Source: Nitrosomonadaceae bacterium (GTDB lineage: Bacteria > Pseudomonadota > Gammaproteobacteria > Burkholderiales > Nitrosomonadaceae). From it: 5,190 nt of DNA. The position numbers and the translations under genes were made by a program. This document shows positions 1 to 5,190 of the stretch, one piece after another (the first letter of the stretch is position 1; each line of letters starts with the position of its first letter). The notes under the pieces are model-generated. The model was given only the letters and a program-made list of their open reading frames with translations. It ran no database searches and had not been told where the DNA came from. Location of the stretch: the NCBI GenBank assembly GCA_947471695.1, contig CANIWY010000070.1, positions 1 to 5,190 of the forward strand, read 5' to 3'.

Positions 1-139
1 CCGCATAATCATGAGGTGGAGAGGCGATCAGAATCGCTGCTAGCAGCAGGAGGTAGACTGCCATCACTACCGCAGTAATACGCTGCACTAACCAGTCACG
101 CAGACCATAATGCGCGCCTGTGACTGCTAGCTTCACCAT
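1..139 (-). CDS. sdhD: Succinate dehydrogenase membrane anchor subunit SdhD (5' part, cut by window edge)
   Basis: This is the small membrane subunit that, with SdhC, anchors succinate dehydrogenase (complex II) in the inner membrane and helps form the heme b and ubiquinone sites. Only the first 46 codons are visible. They read MVKLAVTGAHYGLRDWLVQR followed by a hydrophobic stretch (about residues 21-39) that is the first membrane segment. The GAHYGLRDWLVQR block just before the first helix is typical of proteobacterial SdhD. The ATG at 139-137 lies inside the end of sdhC, giving a 7-base overlap, and a GGGGTGA-like ribosome site precedes it, so the two genes should be translationally coupled. 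The gene continues past position 1, where sdhA and sdhB would be expected. Identity is secure from the motif plus the sdhC neighbour; the rest of the protein cannot be judged. Confidence 0.9.
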   Translation of the reverse strand, partial: MVKLAVTGAHYGLRDWLVQRITAVVMAVYLLLLAAILIASPPHDYA

Positions 140-510
140 AACTTCACCCCGATCAGTATGGTGAGTAGAATTCCCATCACCAGCACCAACTTACCGCTCA
201 TACGGGATTGCTCCAGCGCAACACCATAATGCAAGTCCATCGCTAGATGACGGATACCTGCACAGAAGTGGTGCAAGAAAAACCACAGGGCCAGCACTAA
301 TGATCCCTTGATCAATGGGTTAGCCAGGAAAGATTGAAATTCAGTATAACTTTGGGGCGAATCCATCGCTGCCTGTAGACTACAGAGCACAATAGGGATA
401 CCGGGGAAAAACAGCAGTACACCACTGACGCGGTGCAGAATTGAAACCACCGCCGGCAAGGGTTGCTTGATTTCTATGAGGTTAAGATGCTTGGGGCGTT
501 TTCTTTGCAA
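133..510 (-). CDS. sdhC: Succinate dehydrogenase cytochrome b556 subunit SdhC
   Basis: SdhC is the larger membrane anchor of complex II and contributes to heme b and ubiquinone binding. Numbered from the upstream TTG at 531, the protein has the KRPKHLNL start of many betaproteobacterial SdhC proteins, the quinone-site motif SILHRVSG (S30, R34, matching E. coli S27 and R31), and HHFCAGIRH with H88 matching the E. coli heme ligand H84. Three hydrophobic segments lie at about 28-50, 74-96 and 113-131, as the family requires. No ATG or GTG fits near the N-terminus. I prefer the TTG at 510-508 (125 residues, starting MQRKRPKHLN) because GGAAG lies 6 bases upstream of it; the TTG at 531 (132 residues) has only a poorly spaced GGA. 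The stop overlaps the sdhD start. Function is secure; the exact start is not. Confidence 0.93.
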   Translation of the reverse strand: MQRKRPKHLNLIEIKQPLPAVVSILHRVSGVLLFFPGIPIVLCSLQAAMDSPQSYTEFQSFLANPLIKGSLVLALWFFLHHFCAGIRHLAMDLHYGVALEQSRMSGKLVLVMGILLTILIGVKLW

Positions 511-669
511 TTTTCGCTTCCATGCAATCAAGTTCCAGAGACAGCGATGAGTTTAGCCCGTTATGCTAGGTGATACAACCAAGTAACTCTCCGAATGGAT
601 ACAGAGTATCTCGATTATCAGCACCGACGTATCCACAACGAAGACACGCTCTCAACGGGAGCGGGAATT

Positions 670-911
670 ATGGATGCAGTTATACAAAAATGGGGTAATA
701 GCCCCGCCTTACGCTTGCCTGCCTCAATTATTAAGGAGGCCTCATTCAGTTTGGAATAGAGAGTTAACATTACCGCAAAGCGAAGCCGGATCACCATAGA
801 GCCGTTAACCACAGTTGAATATGATATCAATGAACTGATTGCAGGCATTCCCGTGGAAAACCGGCACGACGAATTTAGCTACGGAGATCCGGTCGGCAAG
901 GAGTCTCTTTC
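670..911 (+). pseudogene. mazE: mazE-like antitoxin, interrupted by an amber codon
   Basis: This is a decayed antitoxin of the MazE (AbrB/SpoVT fold) family, whose intact members bind DNA and neutralise the MazF RNase. From ATG 670, preceded by a GGGAGCGGG ribosome-site-like run, the frame reads MDAVIQKWGNSPALRLP and so on, matching the MazE core KRWGNSPAVRIP. At codon 30 (757-759) there is a TAG where a glutamine codon would be natural (SLE*RVNI). The same frame then continues with RVNITAKRSRITIEPL, matching the second half of the swapped-hairpin domain, and with a C-terminal part (ELIAGIPVENRHDEFSYGDP, then VGKE) resembling the MazF-binding tail. Homology fades near 905, although the frame stays open to a TAG at 970. 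One base change (CAG to TAG) could explain the break. It points towards umuC and is followed by a mazF remnant. I am confident of the family and fairly confident it is dead. Confidence 0.8.
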
Positions 912-1061
912 ATGGGCGCAGTGGTCATACCTGAGTCTGTTGATATCGTCTGGCTCGATTGTCAGATTTTAGTTGCTGCCCCAGAGCATTACCAGGGCTC
1001 ATCAAACCCAGTCTTGAAACTTACTCAACAGGACCTGTCAGCGTGCAATCGCCTTGGGTAG
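912..1061 (+). pseudogene. mazF: mazF-like toxin remnant, truncated at the umuC end
   Basis: Immediately after the mazE remnant, ATG 912 opens a 49-codon frame starting MGAVVIPESVDIVWLD. This matches the MazF N-terminus (YVPDxGDIVWLDF), which forms the first strand of the PemK/MazF endoribonuclease barrel. Further on, EHYQGSSNPVLKLTQQ can be aligned loosely with the family segment EQAGHRPVLVLSP, but the segment between is degenerate and the arginine expected in that motif is absent. The frame stops at TAG 1059-1061, about 60 codons short of the usual length of roughly 110, and its last 24 bases overlap the convergent 3' end of umuC. No CPIT or GYPFEV-type MazF sequence follows. A functional toxin is very unlikely. 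The first 16 residues and the position after mazE support the call; the second half is a weak match. Confidence 0.6.
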
Positions 1062-2315
1062 CTCGGCCCATCTCGTGGTGTATGCGGGGGACCTGTTACC
1101 TGACCTCATTCCCCAAGGCTGATGGATGCCATTACTGGCGACCCGTAGTGTATTCTTTCCCATCTTGAGGTTGACCTCATCGAGTAGTTTCATGCGTGTG
1201 CTGGTGCCGTTTGATGCGTCATGACTCAATAAATCTTGCTGCACGATACCGCGTGGCAGTAGCTCTGACAGCATGACGCTCGCCTTCTGATAGTCGTATC
1301 CAGCCTTATAGAGCCTCCTGACCGCCCAGACCGCCACCTTCACTAACTTGAGCGTGTCATCCGTCGCCTCTGGCAGTGGGATGGTCATTCCTTGGCCATA
1401 TTGCGGCTCACTCTCCCTGTGTGGGTTGGTTCGGATATGGACATGGATTGATCCTGCCACCGATCCTTGTCGTCTTAGTTTCTCAGCCGCTCGTGTTGTA
1501 TAGCTGCTGACGGCTTCTTCTAGATCCTCTCGTCTCGTCACATAAGACCCGAAGCTACGTGAGATCATGATCTGTTGATTAGGTGAGGAGATATCTTCCA
1601 GTTCAAGGCAGATGATTCCATTCAACTCACGAACGGTCTTCTCCACCACAACGCCGAACCGGCTGCGAAGGGTCACTGGGTCGGAATTCTTTAGGTTCAG
1701 TACGGTCCGAATACCCATACCAGTCAGTTTCGGGGCGATGCGGGTCCCAATCCCCCAAACTTCACCGACTGGCGTATGGCTGAACCAGCAGTCTTGTTCT
1801 TTTGGGTTCATCGCATTGAGATTGCAGACGCTATTGAATGCTGGGTTCTTCTTGGCAAGATGATTAGCCAATTTGGCTAAGGTCTTGGTGGAGCCGATAC
1901 CAACACAGACCGGTAGGCCTGTCCAGAGCTTCACACGCTGCCGGATCTGTTGGCCATAGTCGACCAGATTCCAAGTCTGAAAACCTGTCAGATCCAAAAA
2001 GCACTCATCGATGGAGTAGATCTCTTGGTTCGGACTGAACTGACTGAGGATTTCCATCACCCGGTTACTCATGTCCGCGTAGAGGGTGTAATTCGAGGAA
2101 TATGCGATGATGCCGTGCTGCTGGGCCAGATCTCTCATCTGAAACCAGGGCTGCCCCATCTTGACCCCTATCGCCTTCACCTCATTACTTCTGGCGACAG
2201 CGCATCCATCATTATTGCTGAGGACGATGACGGGCCTACCTTCCAGACTGGGATTAAATACCCGCTCGCAGCTGACGTAAAAGTTATTCACGTCCATCAA
2301 TGCAATTGCACGCAC
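1038..2315 (-). CDS. umuC: DNA polymerase V catalytic subunit UmuC (Y-family)
   Basis: UmuC is the catalytic subunit of the translesion polymerase Pol V (UmuD'2C), which copies damaged DNA with low fidelity during the SOS response. The 425-residue protein matches the usual length (E. coli 422). The palm motif ALMDVNNFYVSCE carries metal ligand D8, and YSIDECFLDL carries D103 and E104. The segment LSNNDGCAVARSNEVKA is the fingers signature. A thumb and little finger follow, with QQDLL (359-363) as a candidate beta-clamp motif. The C-terminal block from about 378, including SPAYTTRWAELP, is the UmuC-specific tail (DUF4113). The start is GTG 2315-2313, whose first G is the last base of the umuD stop TAG; with no clear ribosome site, translation probably depends on coupling to umuD. 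Its 3' end abuts the mazF remnant. All catalytic residues are present, so it should be active. Confidence 0.96.
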   Translation of the reverse strand: MRAIALMDVNNFYVSCERVFNPSLEGRPVIVLSNNDGCAVARSNEVKAIGVKMGQPWFQMRDLAQQHGIIAYSSNYTLYADMSNRVMEILSQFSPNQEIYSIDECFLDLTGFQTWNLVDYGQQIRQRVKLWTGLPVCVGIGSTKTLAKLANHLAKKNPAFNSVCNLNAMNPKEQDCWFSHTPVGEVWGIGTRIAPKLTGMGIRTVLNLKNSDPVTLRSRFGVVVEKTVRELNGIICLELEDISSPNQQIMISRSFGSYVTRREDLEEAVSSYTTRAAEKLRRQGSVAGSIHVHIRTNPHRESEPQYGQGMTIPLPEATDDTLKLVKVAVWAVRRLYKAGYDYQKASVMLSELLPRGIVQQDLLSHDASNGTSTRMKLLDEVNLKMGKNTLRVASNGIHQPWGMRSGNRSPAYTTRWAELPKAIAR

Positions 2316-2917
2316 TATTTTGCAGGATGGATGGAGTTGGTCACAACCCCAAAGATCAATAGCTCTTGACCCTCCTTGAAGTGAATGGGCGGGTATTGGG
2401 GATTCTCAGATCGAAGCTCAATCCTGCCAGAGCGATTGAATAGGCGCTTTACCGTGTGCTCACCATCCACCACCGCGACCACGATATTCCCGTGCTTGGG
2501 CTCGAGTGATCGGTCCACAACCAGCTTGTCACCCTCAAAGATCCCAGCCCCCACCATTGAGCTTCCAACAACATCCAGGAAATAGGTGGCAGGGACATTC
2601 TTAACGAGGAGCTGATTAAGATCTAACCGGTCCTCGATATAGTCATCTGCTGGGCTGGGGAATCCTGCGGTAATCCGGTTTGAGAATTGTGGGATGAGTA
2701 CTCTGGGTGGGTCGATGGCCGGGCGAGATACCCCGTCAGGTATTGGAGCCATCCGGCGATGACGGAGGGTATTAATTAAATCAATCACTGCACCCTTATC
2801 GCCTGCCGGAATACGCATCACACTGGATGGTTCGCCAGGGATTCCGCTCTTTGATTTACGCCCTGCCCCGGGTCGAAAACCGCCGCGTGACTTCTTTAAG
2901 AGGGGTGAGTCTTCCAT
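2315..2917 (-). CDS. umuD: UmuD-like, self-cleaving Pol V subunit with an extended N-terminus
   Basis: UmuD is a LexA-like S24 serine peptidase that cleaves itself when bound to RecA filaments; the UmuD' product activates UmuC. The C-terminal half is classical: cleavage site A84-G85 in RITAGFPSPADDY, nucleophile S120 in GSSM, and general base K157 in DGEHTVKRL. The 37-residue spacing between them equals that in E. coli (S60, K97). The protein has 200 residues against 139 in E. coli, because 84 residues instead of 24 precede the cut. This extra part holds a basic RGGFRPGAGRK motif (11-21) and then a strand-plus-helix-like segment (SSVMRIPAGDKGAVIDLINT, 31-50) that could bind DNA. Long UmuD forms of this kind exist in other bacteria, and the Acinetobacter one (UmuDAb) acts as a repressor. 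No ribosome site precedes ATG 2917-2915, which lies in a large inverted repeat. It overlaps umuC by one base. Confidence 0.95.
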   Translation of the reverse strand: MEDSPLLKKSRGGFRPGAGRKSKSGIPGEPSSVMRIPAGDKGAVIDLINTLRHRRMAPIPDGVSRPAIDPPRVLIPQFSNRITAGFPSPADDYIEDRLDLNQLLVKNVPATYFLDVVGSSMVGAGIFEGDKLVVDRSLEPKHGNIVVAVVDGEHTVKRLFNRSGRIELRSENPQYPPIHFKEGQELLIFGVVTNSIHPAK

Positions 2918-2956
2918 AGCAATTATGATATCGTAACTTTATCATAATTGCTATGG
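2914..2956. promoter_or_regulatory. Perfect 17-bp inverted repeat over the umuD start: candidate operator or leader hairpin
   Basis: The arms CCATAGCAATTATGATA (2914-2930) and TATCATAATTGCTATGG (2940-2956) are exact reverse complements separated by 9 bases. The left arm contains the umuD start codon. On the minus strand the upstream arm contains TATGAT (2946-2941), a good -10 hexamer, although no convincing -35 sits at the right distance; transcription from it would begin in the loop. A second, imperfect 14-bp palindrome (TTATGATATCGTAA, 2923-2936) is nested at the inner edge of the left arm. The site does not match the E. coli-type LexA box. Its size and place suggest a binding site for a dimeric repressor controlling umuDC. 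If transcripts start further upstream, an RNA hairpin could hide the umuD start instead. The repeat is certain; the role is inferred. Confidence 0.7.
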
Positions 2957-3084
2957 TCCTAAAAACCGCCTCCCCACCATTTCAAAGAATTACGGGTGTA
3001 TTCCACACCTATTCGGTATACCTCCCCTCCCCGGCTCTGTTAATGTAGCCTCATCCAAAGAATCCTGATTCTTCCGAATCTGGA

Positions 3085-3119
3085 ATACTCTGACCGCTTC
3101 ATGTAGTCCAGAGTATAAA
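3085..3119 (+). promoter_or_regulatory. Putative sigma-70 promoter of the GGDEF gene, overlapped by an inverted repeat
   Basis: CTGACC (3090-3095; 4 of 6 to TTGACA) and TATAAA (3114-3119; 5 of 6 to TATAAT) are 18 bases apart and would start transcription near 3126, about 70 bases before the diguanylate cyclase. An inverted repeat, ATACTCTG (3085-3092) and CAGAGTAT (3109-3116), overlaps both hexamers, so a dimeric regulator bound there could block RNA polymerase. Chance hexamer matches are common and the spacer is one base longer than ideal, so confidence is moderate to low. Confidence 0.4.
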
Positions 3120-3193
3120 AAGACTAAAGTGAATTTGAGAGTGTAGTGCTCCCCCTTGCAGAGTGAGTTACCACCTCATGGAAAAGTATAATC

Positions 3194-3856
3194 ATGGCTG
3201 ACGATACCCCCGAAGATTATCAAGTCCAGATTAATCGGTATGCACAGAAGATGGATCAGTCGACTAGCATCGATGAGGTCAGGCATTTGCTTGAATCCGC
3301 TTTGAGACAGTCCGAGCAGGATCTCGCGAATGTGAGAGCAGAACTCGAGAGAGTCCGACGATTAATCCATGCAGACCCAATGACCGGAGCATTGAATAGA
3401 CGGGGACTCTCCACTGCCTTTTCTCGCGAGTCTGCCCGTGCTGATCGGCATGGAGCCACACTCTGTCTGGCCATGATCGATCTTGATGATTTTAAAGAAG
3501 TAAATGATATCTACGGTCACCAGGCCGGGGATAATGTATTGCTCCACCTGGTCAATCTGGCACATGAGACCCTTCGCCCGAGTGATGTGATTGCACGTTA
3601 TGGAGGGGAGGAGTTTGTCATCCTACTCCCCTCAACCGGTCTTGAACCGGGTGCTGCGACAATCAGACGTCTCCAGAATAACCTTGCGAAGAGCCCCTAT
3701 CAACATCACGGTCAGCCGGTCCTGATTACCTTCAGTGCAGGTGTCGCTGTGCGGAAACAGAATGAAACAGAGGTCCAACTGATAGAGCGTGCAGATGAAT
3801 CGATGTACCGTGCAAAGAACGCCTTAAAGAACTGTGTAATGACAGCCCCTCTCTGA
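3194..3856 (+). CDS. Diguanylate cyclase (GGDEF domain, cytoplasmic)
   Basis: The protein makes cyclic di-GMP from two GTP molecules. The 220 residues hold an N-terminal part (1-58) with no membrane segment, whose residues 35-58 are rich in Glu, Arg, Leu and Gln and look like a coiled coil for dimerisation. A GGDEF domain follows from DPMTGALNRRG (61-71). The metal-binding region IDLDDFKEVND (95-105) is intact, the active-site motif is GGEEF (137-141), and RPSD (128-131), five residues upstream, fits the RxxD inhibitory site used for product feedback. All these features predict an active, feedback-controlled enzyme. No known sensory domain is visible, so the input signal may act through the N-terminal helix or through expression. 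A weak ribosome site (GGAAAAG, 3180-3186) lies 7 bases before ATG 3194. The PilZ receptor gene follows after 51 bases on the same strand, probably as one transcription unit. Confidence 0.93.
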   Translation: MADDTPEDYQVQINRYAQKMDQSTSIDEVRHLLESALRQSEQDLANVRAELERVRRLIHADPMTGALNRRGLSTAFSRESARADRHGATLCLAMIDLDDFKEVNDIYGHQAGDNVLLHLVNLAHETLRPSDVIARYGGEEFVILLPSTGLEPGAATIRRLQNNLAKSPYQHHGQPVLITFSAGVAVRKQNETEVQLIERADESMYRAKNALKNCVMTAPL

Positions 3857-3907
3857 ACGAGATCCATCAGACAAAACCCTTTAACCTAATATCTGAAGAC
3901 TCCTCAC

Positions 3908-4663
3908 ATGAAACTTAATCAATTGCAATACACCGTGACCGATGAAACCGATGGTCAGGATCCGACCGATTCAAAGATCTCACGAGAGGTCCCGCCTCCC
4001 AAGACGTATGCGGAGATGTATCTCAAGGTCGGTGACAAGATCCTGATCGAGACCACTCATAACCATCACCAACCGAGTATGCGCCTCCCCGCGAAAATAG
4101 TCGGCTGGCTCGAGGGCAAGAGCCTACTCCTTGCACTCCCGCTAAAGGCCTCTCAGTCCGGACTGATCAAGATGAATGAGCATGTTCTGCTTCGCGCATT
4201 TAACGGCCAGAATGCATTCGCATTCAGCACCACGGTGATCAAGATTGAACACTTTCCATATACTTACCTGCACTTAAGCTTCCCCAAGAAGATCAGCGCC
4301 CTAGAGGTTCGTACATCGATCCGACAGCAAGTCAGTATCCCGGTGACGCTGACCATTGAGGGTATGGGTGATGTGAGTGGTCATATCCTAGATCTCAATA
4401 TGACCGGTGCCTGTGTCAGCACCCCCATTCCCTTAACTGATGAGTCGCCAATACGGTTCACCCTGCACTTTGATCTACACGGGGCGGCATTCTCCCTAAA
4501 GTTAGAATCTCAGCTCCGGAGCACAAAGACCATTCAAGAGAAGGATGGAACCAGTCATCATCAGAGCGGACTTGAGTTCCAAAATCCAGAGCCCAATGAC
4601 CGACTGATGCTGAGCAGCCTACTCTGGAAAGAGATGCAGACTCAATTTGGTCACAATGTCTAA
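3908..4663 (+). CDS. YcgR-like PilZ-domain cyclic-di-GMP receptor (flagellar brake family)
   Basis: YcgR-type proteins bind cyclic di-GMP through a C-terminal PilZ domain and act on the flagellar motor to slow swimming. The 251-residue protein has the two-domain layout: a polar leader (1-34), a YcgR-N-like beta domain (about 36-130) with VGDKILIET, VGWLEGKSLLLALP and the FPYTYLHLSFPK linker motif, and a PilZ domain (about 133-245). The RxxxR motif is R135-TSI-R139, and the second motif is DLNMTG (162-167). The usual third-position Ser or Ala of [D/N]x[S/A]xxG is Asn164 here, which may change affinity. SGLEF (220-224) matches the usual closing strand. There is no membrane segment. It follows the diguanylate cyclase by 51 bases and precedes pseB, so a flagellar or surface role fits. 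GAAG at 3895-3898 is a possible ribosome site. The PilZ and YcgR-N calls are firm; action on the motor is inferred. Confidence 0.87.
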   Translation: MKLNQLQYTVTDETDGQDPTDSKISREVPPPKTYAEMYLKVGDKILIETTHNHHQPSMRLPAKIVGWLEGKSLLLALPLKASQSGLIKMNEHVLLRAFNGQNAFAFSTTVIKIEHFPYTYLHLSFPKKISALEVRTSIRQQVSIPVTLTIEGMGDVSGHILDLNMTGACVSTPIPLTDESPIRFTLHFDLHGAAFSLKLESQLRSTKTIQEKDGTSHHQSGLEFQNPEPNDRLMLSSLLWKEMQTQFGHNV

Positions 4664-4735
4664 ATCAATATTAAGGAAACGTTGACCAAGATAATCTCCG
4701 GCTCCAAATCACCTTCAACTATTTATCAAAAAATT

Positions 4736-4741
4736 AGGAAA
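4736..4741 (+). promoter_or_regulatory. Ribosome binding site of pseB
   Basis: AGGAAA lies 5 bases before ATG 4747 and fixes the start of pseB. It is the clearest Shine-Dalgarno sequence among the right-hand genes. Confidence 0.7.
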
Positions 4742-4746
4742 TAACC

Positions 4747-5190
4747 ATGTTCAATGACAAGTCCATACTCATAACCGGCGGAACAGGTTCATTTGGAAAG
4801 GAATTCATCAAGTCCATTCTGGATCAATACAGTCCGAGACGTGTCATCGTTTTTTCTCGAGATGAGCTCAAGCAATTCGAGATGCAGCAGACCTTTGACG
4901 ACCCTGCCATGCGTTACTTTCTGGGGGATGTGCGTGATGGACCACGTCTGATCCAAGCAATGAGAGGGGTCGACTATGTGGTCCATGCAGCAGCACTGAA
5001 GCAAGTACCTGCAGCAGAGTACAACCCGATGGAATGTATCAAGACGAATATCCATGGTGCAGAGAATGTCATCAATGCAGCACTGGAGAACAATATCAAG
5101 CAAGTCATCGCACTCTCTACCGATAAGGCAGCGAACCCGATCAATCTCTACGGCGCAACTAAACTGGTCTCTGACAAACTATTTGTTGCG
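4747..5190 (+). CDS. pseB: UDP-GlcNAc 4,6-dehydratase (inverting) PseB, 5' part cut by window edge
   Basis: PseB catalyses the first step of pseudaminic acid synthesis, turning UDP-GlcNAc into a 4-keto-6-deoxy sugar with inversion at C5; pseudaminic acid decorates flagellins and other surface glycans. The visible 148 residues are nearly half of a protein of about 330. They show the NAD(P)-binding loop TGGTGSFG (10-17), the family blocks SRDELKQFEMQQTF (37-50), GDVRD (60-64) and HAAALKQVPAAEYNPMECIKTN (from 80), and the active-site set STDKA (124-128) with YxxxK (Y135, K139). The STDK pattern with these blocks separates PseB and FlaA1 from ordinary sugar epimerases. The frame is open at the window end. 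It lies 83 bases after the PilZ gene, a gap with no evident terminator, so it could be cotranscribed or begin a pse operon with pseC and others beyond the window. Confidence 0.94.
   Translation, partial: MFNDKSILITGGTGSFGKEFIKSILDQYSPRRVIVFSRDELKQFEMQQTFDDPAMRYFLGDVRDGPRLIQAMRGVDYVVHAAALKQVPAAEYNPMECIKTNIHGAENVINAALENNIKQVIALSTDKAANPINLYGATKLVSDKLFVA

Noticed and set aside
618..848. Minus-strand open frame of 76 codons
   Set aside because: It is antisense to the mazE remnant, has no family resemblance and no ribosome site, whereas the plus frame shows clear MazE blocks.
959..1168. Plus-strand open frame of 69 codons starting at TTG
   Set aside because: It lies mostly antisense to the 3' end of umuC and has no convincing start. 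Its DFSCCP segment might be a frameshifted mazF piece, but the match is too poor to claim.
1950..2369. Plus-strand open frame of 139 codons
   Set aside because: It is a shadow of the umuC 5' half and the umuD end; the opposite strand encodes well conserved proteins.
2995..3009. Small hairpin GGTGT-ATTCC-ACACC
   Set aside because: Its 5-bp arms and the absence of a T-run on either side make it too weak to call a terminator or operator.
3140..3165. Possible sigma-54 promoter (TTGCA element) upstream of the diguanylate cyclase gene
   Set aside because: The -12-like TTGCA is present, but the -24 GG element is missing at the required spacing.
2918..3193. Canonical LexA box (CTGT-N8-ACAG) upstream of umuD
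   Set aside because: CTGT occurs near 3037 but no ACAG follows at the right distance, so I do not call a site.
4660..4746. Flagellar sigma-28 or sigma-70 promoter before pseB
   Set aside because: TAAA is not followed by GCCGATAA at the right distance. TTGACC at 4682-4687 is a good -35 hexamer, but no acceptable -10 lies 16-18 bases downstream.
4789..5103. Minus-strand open frame of 104 codons
   Set aside because: It is antisense to pseB, which carries unmistakable family motifs; the Cys-rich product looks like an antisense artefact.

Overview
The window looks like chromosomal DNA of a Gram-negative proteobacterium. The SdhC/SdhD pair is of the kind found in beta- and some gammaproteobacteria (SdhC starting around KRPKHLNL), and the UmuD/UmuC, GGDEF, PilZ and PseB proteins are all proteobacterial in style. 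A betaproteobacterium is my best guess from SdhC alone; the genus cannot be read from the sequence.

Left part (1-531, minus strand): the 5' end of sdhD, cut by the window edge, and complete sdhC. These are the membrane anchors of succinate dehydrogenase, and sdhC overlaps sdhD by 7 bases. The flavoprotein and iron-sulfur genes would lie beyond position 1.

Middle (532-1061, plus strand): no intact gene. It holds a decayed mazEF toxin-antitoxin pair: mazE is interrupted by an in-frame amber codon, and mazF breaks off where it meets the 3' end of umuC.

Centre (1038-2917, minus strand): a umuDC operon encoding the SOS mutagenesis polymerase V pair. UmuD has an N-terminal extension about 60 residues longer than in E. 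coli, with a basic RPGAGRK motif. A perfect inverted repeat with 17-bp arms (2914-2956) covers the umuD start codon and is a strong candidate operator or leader hairpin. I see no canonical CTGT-N8-ACAG LexA box upstream.

Right part (3194-5190, plus strand): a diguanylate cyclase with an intact GGEEF site and RxxD inhibitory site, then a YcgR-like PilZ receptor, then the start of pseB (pseudaminic acid synthesis), which runs off the window. A cyclic-di-GMP writer, a flagellar-brake-type reader and a flagellin-glycosylation gene in a row suggest the edge of a motility or surface-glycan region.

The most interesting features are the umuD dyad together with the extended UmuD N-terminus, which may form a self-regulating SOS switch, and the dead mazEF remnant. 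I see no clear evidence of an entirely new system.
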